Below are positions 8,054 through 16,792 of a stretch of 32,428 nucleotides of DNA, in pieces. The number at the start of each line of letters is the position of its first letter. Positions within the stretch are counted from its first letter, which is position 1. The notes under the pieces were generated by a model, which was not told the DNA's origin, ran no database searches, and was given only the letters and a program-made list of their open reading frames with translations. This DNA is from Sphaerochaetaceae bacterium (GTDB lineage: Bacteria > Spirochaetota > Spirochaetia > Sphaerochaetales > Sphaerochaetaceae): assembly GCA_024699225.1 (NCBI GenBank), contig JAILPZ010000053.1, positions 1 to 32,428 of the forward strand, written 5' to 3'. The translations under genes and the position numbers were made by a program.

Positions 8054-8251
8054 CGAAGCTATAAGACCCCCATCAGGAAGATACTGAGCTATCAGGATTG
8101 TGAATGAGTACTTTCAACAGATTTTGAAATAAAAAGGCTGTAAGCCTCAGCCAGAGAACCCGACTTTTCTTTTTTTATGCGTCTGGTCCTATTAGAGGTG
8201 GCAAAGAGCAATAATTATTATAAAATTAAAAAAGCACACAGGAGGGGTGGT
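8054..8251 (+). other. Noncoding leader between the repeat array and fhs
   Basis: About 200 A+T-rich bases with no convincing gene. A weak hairpin (GGCTG/CAGCC, 8136-8152) followed by a T-rich stretch at 8165-8177 may be a degraded terminator; its left arm shares GGCTGTA with the two clear terminators nearby. A TATAAA at 8219-8224 could be a -10 box for fhs but has no good -35 partner. Confidence 0.4.
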
Positions 8252-10012
8252 ATGCTTGATCCTTCAAAATACAGTAACTGGCAGATAGCTCAGGAAGCAG
8301 AAAAGAGTCTTCCGTCCATAGATGAATACAGAGAGAAACTCGGCCTGCTCGAAGATGAGCTGATTCCTTACGGAAGAACACCGAAACTTGATTTCATGAA
8401 AATCATGAAGCGTCTTGAGAACAGAAAGAACGGCAGATTCATAGAAATTACTGCCATTACTCCGACTCCGCTTGGAGAAGGTAAATCCACCACATCCCTC
8501 GGTCTTATTGAAGGACTGGGAAAACTTGGAAAGAATGCAGGCGGCTGCCTCAGACAGCCTTCCGGCGGACCTACCATGAATGTTAAGGGTACAGCTGCCG
8601 GCGGCGGAAACGCCCTCCTCATCCCAATGACTGAGTTCTCCCTCGGTCTTACCGGAGATATTAACGATATTACAAATGCCCACAACCTTGCCATGGCTGC
8701 ACTCAATGCAAGAATGCAACATGAAAGGAACTATGATGACCAGAGACTTGCAAAGTCAGGCCTCAAGCGCCTTGATATAGACCCATCCCGTATTGAGTGG
8801 AACTTTGTCATGGACTTCTGCTGTCAGGCACTGAGAAAAATGGAGATTGGTCTCGGAGAAGGAAAGATGGACGGCTACAGGATGGAGACAAAGACAAACA
8901 TCTCCGTCTCTTCAGAGCTCATGGCCATTCTTGCAGTCTCAAAAGACCTCAAGGACCTCAGAGAAAGGATTGGAAAGATTGTTCTGGCATACGATAAGAA
9001 GGGAAAGCCCGTTACTACTGAAGATCTTGAAGTAGCCGGAGCCATGACCGCCTGGATGAGAAACACAATCAACCCGACCCTCTGCTACTCTGTAGAAGGT
9101 CAGCCGGTTCTGGTCCATGCAGGTCCTTTTGCCAACATAGCCATAGGTCAGTCATCAATCATTGGTGACAGGCTTGGCCTTAAGCTCTTTGACTACCATG
9201 TAACTGAGTCAGGATTTGCCTCTGACATTGGTTTTGAGAAGTTCTGGAACGTAAAATGCCGTCTGAGCGGTCTTACTCCCGACTGCTCTGTCATTGTTGC
9301 AACAGTCAGAGCCCTTAAGATGCACGGGGGCGGACCGAAGGTCACTCCGGGTAAGAAACTTCCAAAGGAATACACTGAAGAGAACCTTGAGCTTCTTGAG
9401 AAAGGAGCCGAGAACCTCCTTCATCATGTTGGGATTGTCAAGAAGTCAGGAATTGTTCCTGTTGTGTGCATAAACAGATTCGACACCGACACTGAAAAAG
9501 AGATCAATCTTCTCAGGGAAATCTGCAGGAAGAACGGCGTACGCTGTGCTCTCTCAGAACATTGGAAGAAAGGCGGAGAAGGTGCTCTTGAGCTGGCTCA
9601 GCAGGTTGTTGAAGCCTGTGAAGAAAAGAAGGAATTCAACTTCCTCTATCCTCTTGATATGCCTTTAAGACAGCGTGTTGAGACAATTGCACGTGAGGTG
9701 TATGGAGCTGACGGCGTTGACTGGAGTCCTCTGGCTCTTGAGAAGGCTGAGCGCTTTGAAAAGGATCCGCTTTATGCTGACTACTCTACCATGATGGTTA
9801 AGACCCATCTGTCTCTATCCCATGACCCCGAGCTTAAGGGTGTTCCTAAAAACTGGAGGCTTCCTGTTAGAGATATTCTTGAATATGGCGGAGCCAGGTT
9901 CCTCTGTCCTATGGCAGGTTCAATTACCATGATGCCGGGCACAGGAAGCAATCCTGCCTACCGCAACATAGACATAGACACCGATACCGGAGAGGTTAAA
10001 GGCCTATTCTGA
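8252..10012 (+). CDS. fhs: Formate-tetrahydrofolate ligase (divergent form)
   Basis: This enzyme joins formate to tetrahydrofolate with ATP, giving 10-formyl-THF for purine synthesis, one-carbon metabolism or the acetyl-CoA pathway. The start at 8252 is set by AGGAGG 6 bases upstream; an in-frame ATG at 8177 has no ribosome site. The 586-residue product is about 30 longer than common bacterial forms. The ATP loop TPLGEGKST (72-80), [26 protein letters not shown] and the NIDID-GLF ending are all typical. Unusually, the normal REPSLGP-FGIKGGAAGGG reads [19 protein letters not shown] and the near-universal FTGDIHA reads LTGDINDI, so this is a sequence variant of the family. It is a single gene ended by a terminator. 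Confidence 0.95.
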   Translation: MLDPSKYSNWQIAQEAEKSLPSIDEYREKLGLLEDELIPYGRTPKLDFMKIMKRLENRKNGRFIEITAITPTPLGEGKSTTSLGLIEGLGKLGKNAGGCLRQPSGGPTMNVKGTAAGGGNALLIPMTEFSLGLTGDINDITNAHNLAMAALNARMQHERNYDDQRLAKSGLKRLDIDPSRIEWNFVMDFCCQALRKMEIGLGEGKMDGYRMETKTNISVSSELMAILAVSKDLKDLRERIGKIVLAYDKKGKPVTTEDLEVAGAMTAWMRNTINPTLCYSVEGQPVLVHAGPFANIAIGQSSIIGDRLGLKLFDYHVTESGFASDIGFEKFWNVKCRLSGLTPDCSVIVATVRALKMHGGGPKVTPGKKLPKEYTEENLELLEKGAENLLHHVGIVKKSGIVPVVCINRFDTDTEKEINLLREICRKNGVRCALSEHWKKGGEGALELAQQVVEACEEKKEFNFLYPLDMPLRQRVETIAREVYGADGVDWSPLALEKAERFEKDPLYADYSTMMVKTHLSLSHDPELKGVPKNWRLPVRDILEYGGARFLCPMAGSITMMPGTGSNPAYRNIDIDTDTGEVKGLF

Positions 10013-10019
10013 AAAATAA

Positions 10020-10046
10020 GGGGCTGTAGCAGATGTTACAGCCCCC
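10020..10046. terminator. Bidirectional intrinsic terminator between fhs and the COG0523 GTPase gene
   Basis: GGGGCTGTAGC pairs with GTTACAGCCCC across a four-base loop. T-rich sequence follows on the plus strand, and TTATTTTTC follows on the minus strand, so it can serve both convergent genes. Confidence 0.8.
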
Positions 10047-10062
10047 GATTTCTATTTATTCA

Positions 10063-11283
10063 TTATTTTGCAAGACACTTGTCAAGTTCAGCTGCAATAG
10101 CCTTCTTGTCAAGGTTCTTACCGATTATGCAGATACGAATCATTCTGTCACCGACCTTCTCATCCCAGTCAAGGACGAGCTGCGGGTTGGCATCAAGAAT
10201 CTGCTTCTTCTCTTCTTCCGGAGCTGAAGCAACCCACTGTCCGTAAGGTCCGCAGAGAACCTGACGGCCGGAGGTCTCATAGATGTAAGCCTGGTCATAT
10301 TCATCAGCGAACCAGATTACGCCCTTACATCTGATAATGTTCTTAGGCCAGTTATTCACATAGCTTCTGAAGGTGTTCCTGTCAAAAGGAATTCTCTTGT
10401 AATAGATGAAGGTACCTATTCCGTACTCATCTTCCTCATCTCCCTCATGCTTGTGCTCATGATGGTGGTGTTCATGATCATGCTCATGCTCATGTTCATG
10501 TTCATGCTCGTGGTGGTGATGATGGTGCTCGTGCTCATCATGGTCTTCCTCAAGCTCATCATGATCCGGGTCCAGCTCGCCTTCAGAGAGAGCCTTACAC
10601 CAGCCTGCACTCTCATAGACCTCTGCAAAGTCAAAGCTGTGGGTGCAGATAATATCTTCTACAGGAACGTCTCCCTGACTTGTCTCGTAGACCTTAACTC
10701 CCGGATGAAGAGCTTCGATTACCTTTCTGACCTTTGCAAGGTCCTCTTCAGAAACGAGGTCTTTCTTGTTTATTACGAGGGTTGAACAGAACTCAATCTG
10801 CTGAATGAGGAGGCTCTCAATGTCTTCCTCATCAATCTCATCCTTTCTGAGCAGCTTCTCTCCGCCTGCGAACTCTTCGACAAGCCTTGAAGCATCTACA
10901 ACGCCTACAACGTTATCAACTCTGCCGTTTTCAATGAGCTCAAGCTCCTGAGCAATCGGCATGGGCTCACAGACACCTGAAGCCTCAATCAGAATATAGT
11001 CGTACTTGCCTGAGGCAATGATCTTCTCAATGTTTTCAGCAAGTTTGCTCTTTAATGTGCAGCAGATACAGCCGTTTGTGAGAGGGACAATGTCACTTGT
11101 ATCAGTAATGTTTCCGCCCTTTGCAATAAGGGAAGCATCTACATTTATTTCACCAATGTCGTTTACTATGACGGCAACCTTATAGCCCTTCTGGTTTGTA
11201 AGAACCTTGTTCAGAAGAGTTGTCTTACCGGCTCCGAGATAACCGCAGAGCAAAGTAATAGGAGTTTTCTTTAAATTTCTCAT
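10063..11283 (-). CDS. COG0523 (CobW/ZNG1-like) metal-chaperone GTPase with His-rich loop
   Basis: A 406-residue cytoplasmic G3E-family GTPase. Seen in order: P-loop GYLGAGKTT (14-22), the metal-binding CxCC motif GCICC (71-75), the switch IEASG (99-103), NKKD for guanine (172-175), then a long acidic/His segment at about 241-280 with more than 20 histidines alternating with Glu and Asp, and a CobW C-terminal domain with the WFADEYDQAYIYETSGR block. Members deliver Zn, Co or other metals to target enzymes; the His tract suggests metal storage or buffering. No target or Zur-type box was recognised nearby. An AGAGGAT ribosome site precedes the ATG. It lies 41 bases after the ribokinase-like gene on the same strand, with no clear terminator between. 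Confidence 0.92.
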   Translation of the reverse strand: MRNLKKTPITLLCGYLGAGKTTLLNKVLTNQKGYKVAVIVNDIGEINVDASLIAKGGNITDTSDIVPLTNGCICCTLKSKLAENIEKIIASGKYDYILIEASGVCEPMPIAQELELIENGRVDNVVGVVDASRLVEEFAGGEKLLRKDEIDEEDIESLLIQQIEFCSTLVINKKDLVSEEDLAKVRKVIEALHPGVKVYETSQGDVPVEDIICTHSFDFAEVYESAGWCKALSEGELDPDHDELEEDHDEHEHHHHHHEHEHEHEHEHDHEHHHHEHKHEGDEEDEYGIGTFIYYKRIPFDRNTFRSYVNNWPKNIIRCKGVIWFADEYDQAYIYETSGRQVLCGPYGQWVASAPEEEKKQILDANPQLVLDWDEKVGDRMIRICIIGKNLDKKAIAAELDKCLAK

Positions 11284-11324
11284 TTGATTTTATCCTCTGC
11301 ACTAATTTACTAAAAAAAATGTAT

Positions 11325-12227
11325 TTAGAAAACCTCTGAGGCAAAAGGAATTGAAGGGGCTGCACCACTGCGGCTGACACAGATTGAAGCGGCCTTAGCT
11401 GCATATTTCATGCTCTGCTCCAGAGTCTCTCCCTTCATCAGTGAGCCGAGGAAGAATCCTGAGAAGACGTCTCCTGCAGCAGTTGAATCAACGACCTTTG
11501 CCTTTAAGGCAGGCTGGAAAACGCTTTCCCTGTTAGTAAAAGCCCAGGCGCCGTTTGGTCCAAGGGTGAGCACAACGTTGAGGTCCTGCCACTTTTCATG
11601 AACTGCATCAAAGAAGGACTGAGGATCCTGAACAATGTCAAAGTCTTCCTGATAGAGGAAGTCCCTCATCAGAATGGAAGCTTCAACTTCATTTACTATA
11701 ATCCAGGTGAGCCTGCTCCAGTCTATCTCATGAAGGTTCTCATCAAAGGGAGATGGATTGAGGAAAATCCTCATTCCCCTCATTGAGGCCTTGTTAATAA
11801 TCTGATCAATATTGTTAACCTCATTCTGAAGCATGAGGTAATCTCCGTTTTCAAAGTTCAGAAGGGTTCTGTCTATCTGCTCATCGGTTATGCAGCGGTT
11901 GGATCCTCCGTTTATCAAAATGCAGTTCTCTCCCTGATCAGTGACTTGGATAATTGCATTTCCCTGAACCTCATCAACCTTTGTAATGAAATCAGTGTTG
12001 ATTCCATTGTGCTTGAGAATATCGGTTAAGACCTGTCCACCCTCTCCGACACAGCCTGCATGAAAGACTTCAACCCCGGCGCGTGAAAGAGCCAGGGACT
12101 GGTTAAGCCCCTTTCCTCCAGAGACAATCCTTACACTCTTTGCCCTCAGGGTTTCTCCTGCAGCAACAAAATGATCAATTCTGTAGATGTAGTCCAAGTT
12201 CAATGAACCGAAATTAAGAGCTTTCAT
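11325..12227 (-). CDS. rbsK: PfkB-family carbohydrate kinase, ribokinase-like
   Basis: A 300-residue sugar kinase; ribokinase would phosphorylate ribose to ribose 5-phosphate with ATP. The first PfkB signature is SGGKGLNQSLALSRAG (36-51) and the second is DSTAAGDVFSGFFL (247-260), with catalytic Asp253. The N-terminal NFGSLNLDYIYRIDHF and GETLRA blocks match ribokinases, but other sugars cannot be excluded. Length is normal. It follows the transporter operon on the same strand, but a strong terminator lies between them, so it needs its own promoter or read-through. An AGGAAGTG site precedes the ATG. Confidence 0.85.
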   Translation of the reverse strand: MKALNFGSLNLDYIYRIDHFVAAGETLRAKSVRIVSGGKGLNQSLALSRAGVEVFHAGCVGEGGQVLTDILKHNGINTDFITKVDEVQGNAIIQVTDQGENCILINGGSNRCITDEQIDRTLLNFENGDYLMLQNEVNNIDQIINKASMRGMRIFLNPSPFDENLHEIDWSRLTWIIVNEVEASILMRDFLYQEDFDIVQDPQSFFDAVHEKWQDLNVVLTLGPNGAWAFTNRESVFQPALKAKVVDSTAAGDVFSGFFLGSLMKGETLEQSMKYAAKAASICVSRSGAAPSIPFASEVF

Positions 12228-12274
12228 ATTTCACTTCCTGATTAATTTTAACCTGTAATGAAGAGTAAAGACAG

Positions 12275-12302
12275 AAAAAAAAGAGGCCGCAGCGCGACCT
12301 CT
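12275..12302 (-). terminator. Intrinsic terminator at the end of the transporter operon
   Basis: On the minus strand AGAGGTCGC pairs with GCGGCCTCT (one G-T pair) around a three-base loop, directly followed by eight Ts. It separates the last ATPase gene from the ribokinase-like gene. Confidence 0.93.
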
Positions 12303-12322
12303 TCACTTCATTCATCTGAAGA

Positions 12323-13402
12323 TTATTTGATAACAAACTCTGTCTCTCCGTCAAAGAGGTAAATGCTCTCCTGCGGAATTGAGAATACGATATCAGCATC
12401 TGTCTTCGGTGTATCATGCGGATCAATCTTGAGAATACTCTTGACGCCCTGAATGTCCATGTAGACGTTTGTGTTGTCACCGAGAAGCTCGGTAAGCTCA
12501 ACGGTTCCCTTAACCTGTGCAGCACCGTCAACAGCACCAAGAACAACTGACTCAGGTCTGAAACCGAATACAATTTCTTTTCCTTCGTACTTCTTGGCAT
12601 TCTTGCCGAGTTTTCCTGTAAGATCAATGGTGTTTGAACCAATCTTGAACTTTCCGCCATTTACAACTCCACGTGCAAAGTTCATTGGAGGTTCTCCAAT
12701 AAATCCTGCAACGAAGACGTTGACCGGATTGAAATAAAGATCATAAGGTGATCCGACCTGCTGGATGTAACCTTCCTTCATAACGACAATTCTGTCAGCC
12801 ATGGTCATAGCTTCTGTCTGGTCGTGTGTGACGTAGATGGTTGTAGCACCGGTCTTCTCGTGAATCTGAGTAATCTCAGAACGCATTGTAACACGCTGCT
12901 TTGCGTCAAGGTTTGAAAGCGGCTCGTCCATCAGGAGAATATTGACGTGACGGATAAGTGCTCTTCCGACAGCAACACGCTGTCTCTGACCACCGGAGAG
13001 TGCCTTCGGAAGTCTGTCAAGATACTCGGTAAGACCAAGAATCTTTGCAACGCTCTTAACCTTTTCTTCGATAACGTCTTCGTCAACACCCTGAAGGTTA
13101 AGACCGAATCCAAGATTATCATAAACGGTCATCTGGGGATAAAGAGCATAGCTCTGGAAGACCATTGCTATTCCTCTTTCACGAGGTCCCTTCTCATTGA
13201 CGCGTGTGTCACCAATGAGGAAGTCACCGTTACTGATATCTTCGAGACCGGCAATCATGCGCAGTGTAGTGGACTTTCCGCAACCGGAAGGTCCGACAAA
13301 GATGATAAACTCACCTTTCTCAATATCAAGATTAAAGTTATGAACAGCATGGAAACCGTTCGGATAAATCTTGTTTATGTTCTTTAAAGTCAGGTATGCC
13401 AT
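12323..13402 (-). CDS. ABC transporter ATPase, MalK/UgpC-MsmK type (second copy in operon)
   Basis: A 359-residue ATP-hydrolysing subunit of a sugar (CUT1-type) importer. Motifs: Walker A GPSGCGKST (37-45), Q-loop Gln83, signature LSGGQRQR (135-142), Walker B ILLMDE (155-160) and switch His193 (VTHD). Residues after about 235 form the MalK-type OB/TOBE regulatory region (FGFRPESVVLG). All catalytic residues are intact. It is clearly related to, but not the same as, the other ATPase of this operon. CUT1 importers normally use a homodimer, so two ATPases suggest either a heterodimer or two separate complexes. It starts 14 bases after the preceding membrane-protein gene. Confidence 0.95.
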   Translation of the reverse strand: MAYLTLKNINKIYPNGFHAVHNFNLDIEKGEFIIFVGPSGCGKSTTLRMIAGLEDISNGDFLIGDTRVNEKGPRERGIAMVFQSYALYPQMTVYDNLGFGLNLQGVDEDVIEEKVKSVAKILGLTEYLDRLPKALSGGQRQRVAVGRALIRHVNILLMDEPLSNLDAKQRVTMRSEITQIHEKTGATTIYVTHDQTEAMTMADRIVVMKEGYIQQVGSPYDLYFNPVNVFVAGFIGEPPMNFARGVVNGGKFKIGSNTIDLTGKLGKNAKKYEGKEIVFGFRPESVVLGAVDGAAQVKGTVELTELLGDNTNVYMDIQGVKSILKIDPHDTPKTDADIVFSIPQESIYLFDGETEFVIK

Positions 13403-13416
13403 CTATGACTCCTCCT

Positions 13417-14043
13417 TCAACTCTTTTCTTCTTTTTTCCTGGCTCCTGCCAGATTCTTAACTACCAACCTCTTAAGGCCCACAAAGAGCATATCAACACC
13501 CATGTAGATGAGTCCGAATGCCACCGGTTCAACTGCAAACGGAAGAGTATCCGTTTTTCCGGTCATACCAATTATCAGCCTGTTTATTCCGTTGTATGTT
13601 GCATACACACAGAACATGATTACGAATGAATAGATCACATTCAGGATAAGGCTGACAAAGCCTCTGACTGTAACCATCATCCATTTATCATTGGCTCCCG
13701 GAGTTTCCTCCATGAACCTCAAAATGTTGTTTACCAGAATGTCTGTAACAAATCCCATTGCGAGAGCTGTTATAGCCATCAAATCAAGCCCGGACGGAAC
13801 GTAAATTCCTAATCCCCACAGAAAGAAGTAGCAGCCTGCACCTGCAAACCAGAACTTGATGAAAACTACCTTCAGCCAGTTAGGAATATTCAGTGAAGAA
13901 TGTTTCCTGTACTGCTTCAGTTCCTCCCTTGAAACCTCAGGAGAGTTTTCCTTGTCTGCAGTGACAAGGTCTTCTACAGCCTTTTTGTTAAGTTTGTAGA
14001 AATCCTTGTCAATCTGCTCTTCTTTCTCGTACTTTCTGCTCAT
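13417..14043 (-). CDS. Membrane protein of unknown family, four predicted helices
   Basis: A 208-residue protein I do not recognise. It has a charged cytoplasmic-like N-terminal tail of about 55 residues rich in Lys and Glu, then four hydrophobic segments at about 58-80, 86-108, 124-148 and 168-190, and a basic C-terminal end. No ABC permease EAA motif, signal peptide or catalytic signature is seen. It sits 2 bases after the preceding membrane gene and 14 bases before an ATPase gene, so it is almost certainly expressed with the transporter. It may be an accessory subunit or an unconventional membrane partner of the second ATPase. Confidence 0.8.
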   Translation of the reverse strand: MSRKYEKEEQIDKDFYKLNKKAVEDLVTADKENSPEVSREELKQYRKHSSLNIPNWLKVVFIKFWFAGAGCYFFLWGLGIYVPSGLDLMAITALAMGFVTDILVNNILRFMEETPGANDKWMMVTVRGFVSLILNVIYSFVIMFCVYATYNGINRLIIGMTGKTDTLPFAVEPVAFGLIYMGVDMLFVGLKRLVVKNLAGARKKEEKS

Positions 14044-14045
14044 AC

Positions 14046-14594
14046 TCAGTCGTTCAGCTCAATGGCATCCATCTTGCCATAACCTTCAACCTTGATACTT
14101 GTATTAATCTTCTTGAGAAGCTTGCCGTATACAGGAAGAAGAACAGTAAGAGCGACAGAAATACAAAGGAATACAATATGTTTTGTAAGCATGTTGTATG
14201 CATCAACAATATAGATTGTATTCTGAGTAACAGTAATGTGGTTCGGGTTACTCGGATCAACGGCATGCATGATAAGAGCCTTGTACTGGAAGTCTGCAAA
14301 GATAACAAGAGCAACCATTGCAAGAGTAAGAGCAAGCATGACCTTATTGACCGGCTTTCTGTGCGGGAAAGAGTTCATGAAAGCAACCATGGAAAGCATG
14401 GAGAACAGCATGGTAATGAATCCGAAGATTCCCATACCGGGGCTGTTAATCTTAGCTGTAGTATTTGAAATACAAGTAAGATTGAATGAGTAGTATCCAA
14501 AGCTGAGAACAAGTGCAACAAGAGGAATTCTCTGTGGATTTCTCTTTAAGGCAACCACAAATTTTCTAAGACGTTCTTTTAATCCTTTAAACAT
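14046..14594 (-). CDS. Membrane protein of unknown family, four predicted helices
   Basis: A 182-residue protein with a basic N-terminal stretch (ERLRKFVVALKRNPQR) and hydrophobic segments at about 23-43, 52-75, 83-103 and 138-158. The helix 3-4 gap is an outward-facing loop of about 35 residues. This layout, including the basic start and the loop, is like that of the membrane protein at 15682-16182, and both enter helix 4 with a similar LCIS stretch, so the two may be distant paralogues. Its start codon overlaps the stop of the first ATPase gene (TAATG). Function unknown; its context ties it to the transporter. Confidence 0.8.
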   Translation of the reverse strand: MFKGLKERLRKFVVALKRNPQRIPLVALVLSFGYYSFNLTCISNTTAKINSPGMGIFGFITMLFSMLSMVAFMNSFPHRKPVNKVMLALTLAMVALVIFADFQYKALIMHAVDPSNPNHITVTQNTIYIVDAYNMLTKHIVFLCISVALTVLLPVYGKLLKKINTSIKVEGYGKMDAIELND

Positions 14595-15682
14595 TATTTG
14601 CTCTCCTTACCTCTAATTGCTTGTGTTGTATCCTTGTCAAAGAAGTGCATTCTTGTGACGGAAACCATGGCTGTATCACCGGCCTTGTAGTTACACCAGC
14701 CGCGGAGCTTACATACGATTCTGTCATATGTTTTTGCACCATCCTGGATGTGACCATTGACCAGAGTGTTCATGCCGAGGTTTTCATTTGCATCGACCTT
14801 GACGGCAATATCCTTACCTTCAACAAGGTTTTCCGGTCTGATACCAAGAATGATCTCCTTACCGACATAACTCTTGAGAAGCTTCTTGCTCTCATCATCA
14901 AGAGGAACCTTGAATCCTTTTCCTTCAAGATGATCAGCAAATACCTTGACGTCAAACATATTCATAGGAGGAAGTCCGATGAATGTTGCAACGAATACAT
15001 TGTTCGGATGATCGTAGAGCTCAAGTGGTGTTCCAATCTGCTGAACCTTACCCATGGACATACATACAATTCTGTCAGCGAGTGTCAGAGCTTCTGTCTG
15101 GTCATGTGTAACATACATCATGGTAGCCTTGAGTCTCTTATGGAGAAGAAGAATCTCTCTTCTTGTGGATCCTCTGAGCTTTGCATCAAGGTTTGAAAGA
15201 GGTTCGTCGAACAGGAAGACCTTAGGTGTTCTTACAATAGCACGGCCCATGGCTACACGCTGTCTCTGTCCACCAGAGAGCTGGCTCGGCTTTTTGTTGA
15301 GCTGAGTTGTAAGGTTAAGGATTTCTGCTGCTGCAAGAACCTTCTTATGGATGACATTCGGATCTTCCTTTCTGAGGGTAAGTGAGAATGCCATGTTTTC
15401 ATAAATAGTCATGTGTCCGTAAAGAGCATAGCTCTGGAAAACCATTGCCATATCTCTGTCCTTTGCCGGAACACGGGTAATGTCTTTATCATCAAGAATG
15501 AGATGACCGTTTGAAATATCTTCAAGACCGGCAACCATTCTGAGTGTTGTGGACTTTCCACATCCTGACGGACCGACAAGAACAATAAGTTCTCCGTCTT
15601 TAACGTCAAGGTTAAAATCCTCAACGGCTTTTACGCCACCATCATATATCTTGTCAATATGCTGTAATTTCAGGTTAGCCAT
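14594..15682 (-). CDS. ABC transporter ATPase, MalK/UgpC-MsmK type (first copy in operon)
   Basis: A 362-residue CUT1-type ATPase with the same architecture as its partner at 12323-13402: Walker A GPSGCGKST (37-45), Q-loop Gln83, signature LSGGQRQR (135-142), Walker B VFLFDE (155-160), a VTHDQTEA switch region and a C-terminal TOBE-like region (LGIRPENLVEG). It overlaps the stop of the upstream membrane gene by one base (TGATG) and the start of the next membrane gene by one base (TAATG), so translation of this part of the operon is coupled. It would power the Lpl-type permeases, alone or as a heterodimer with the second ATPase. Confidence 0.95.
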   Translation of the reverse strand: MANLKLQHIDKIYDGGVKAVEDFNLDVKDGELIVLVGPSGCGKSTTLRMVAGLEDISNGHLILDDKDITRVPAKDRDMAMVFQSYALYGHMTIYENMAFSLTLRKEDPNVIHKKVLAAAEILNLTTQLNKKPSQLSGGQRQRVAMGRAIVRTPKVFLFDEPLSNLDAKLRGSTRREILLLHKRLKATMMYVTHDQTEALTLADRIVCMSMGKVQQIGTPLELYDHPNNVFVATFIGLPPMNMFDVKVFADHLEGKGFKVPLDDESKKLLKSYVGKEIILGIRPENLVEGKDIAVKVDANENLGMNTLVNGHIQDGAKTYDRIVCKLRGWCNYKAGDTAMVSVTRMHFFDKDTTQAIRGKESK

Positions 15683-16182
15683 CAGTCTCTCCTCTTTTCC
15701 TCACCAAGTGTTGCAATATAAGCCTTAAGCTTGCGGCTTCTGGCTATACCAATCAGAGCACCGGCAATACAGCAGGCACCTGAAATACAGAGGTAAAGGA
15801 CGCAGCGGATGAACTGACCGTCCTCCATGACCTGTTTTTCAACATTGGAAATAACTACTGTTGCGCTGTGAGCAGCTGTAGGAATTATGAAGATTCTTAC
15901 AAACTGGATGACTCCCATTGCTAACAGAAGGTAACAATACTTTTCGTTATACTGCTTGATTTCCTCTGAGCAAAGGAATGCAGCAAGTAAGAACAAAAGA
16001 TTGAATACAATAGAACCACCAACAAGAATGTTGTAGTAGTAAGTACTTACGTCAGACTTGTAAATGTTAACAAAATAGAAAACATCAAAAAGAATTGCCA
16101 GGATAGCAAGATTTGCAGCCGTCTTATTCTTTGTATAACGCATGCGGTCTACTGTTATATTAGCATCAATTTCCTTTTTCAT
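15682..16182 (-). CDS. Membrane protein of unknown family, four predicted helices
   Basis: A 166-residue protein with a basic N-terminal region, hydrophobic segments at about 23-41, 50-71, 82-101 and 125-146, and a loop between helices 3 and 4. It has no motif I recognise. It overlaps the upstream membrane gene by 4 bases (ATGA) and the downstream ATPase gene by one base. Its layout resembles the protein at 14046-14594. As the second membrane gene of its module it stands immediately before an ATPase gene. Confidence 0.8.
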   Translation of the reverse strand: MKKEIDANITVDRMRYTKNKTAANLAILAILFDVFYFVNIYKSDVSTYYYNILVGGSIVFNLLFLLAAFLCSEEIKQYNEKYCYLLLAMGVIQFVRIFIIPTAAHSATVVISNVEKQVMEDGQFIRCVLYLCISGACCIAGALIGIARSRKLKAYIATLGEEKRRD

Positions 16183-16766
16183 GCTTCCTCCTTTCCTTTG
16201 GCAATAACCTTGGCTTCTTCCTTCATGAGGCTGTTCTTCCAGATTACGTTGTAAACAAGAAGTCCTACAGCGACGAGTAAGATGCCAAATACCAGGTAAT
16301 GGATATCAAACCAGAATGTAGATTCTGTATAAGCTGAATTGAATGTTTCAGCAAAGTCTTTGAGTTCCTCAAAGTTTACCTGTTTCCACAGTGCTTTGTA
16401 GTACTGAATCTGTGAGTGTCCCCAGAAGACTATATAGAGAGCACATGCTGAGTATAAACCTACAGAAACATAGTTTGCTATATAGTATCTTCTGCGCTTG
16501 TCTGTATTGGTAATGAAGAGGAGACATGCTAACAGTAACAGGACTATCGAATAAGAAAGGAAACTCCTATTGAAACCCTGCATGTAATAATAGACCTGTG
16601 AACCACTCACCCATGTTGAGTCTATATCTGTAGGATCCATCATCGTGGAATAAAGGCAATCAAAAAGGTCCGTCATTATTCCAAGAGAATAGATGAAGAC
16701 CACCACGCTGGCCACTAATGCGATTACACAGAAAAGTTTCTGAAATTTCATCTGTTTTCTGTACAT
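16179..16766 (-). CDS. Membrane protein of unknown family, four predicted helices
   Basis: A 195-residue protein with hydrophobic segments at about 11-32, 68-86, 95-115 and 152-175, and two larger outward-facing loops of about 35 residues each, rich in Tyr, Asp and Phe. The start at 16766 is chosen because GGAGG stands just upstream; an in-frame ATG at 16808 would add 14 residues within the intergenic hairpin region. No known family is recognised and there is no EAA motif. It is the first gene after the solute-binding lipoprotein and overlaps the next gene by ATGA. The loops could contact the lipoprotein, but that is a guess. Confidence 0.8.
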   Translation of the reverse strand: MYRKQMKFQKLFCVIALVASVVVFIYSLGIMTDLFDCLYSTMMDPTDIDSTWVSGSQVYYYMQGFNRSFLSYSIVLLLLACLLFITNTDKRRRYYIANYVSVGLYSACALYIVFWGHSQIQYYKALWKQVNFEELKDFAETFNSAYTESTFWFDIHYLVFGILLVAVGLLVYNVIWKNSLMKEEAKVIAKGKEEA

Positions 16767-16792
16767 AACTCCTCCTAAACTTATCCAAAATT

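Noticed and set aside
8177-8251. N-terminal extension of fhs from an upstream ATG
   Set aside because: There is no ribosome site before 8177, the added residues are not typical of the family, and AGGAGG clearly marks 8252.
10447-10785. Long plus-strand open frame opposite the metal-chaperone GTPase
   Set aside because: It is the complement of the His-rich tract and gives a low-complexity Met/Leu/Val protein with no ribosome site.
12214-12660. Minus-strand frame across the operon terminator
   Set aside because: It runs through the terminator hairpin and a shifted frame of the ATPase gene; its product looks like no protein.
14621-15196. Plus-strand frame of 191 codons opposite the first ATPase
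   Set aside because: Shadow of a strongly conserved ATPase gene; Cys/His-rich with no start signal.
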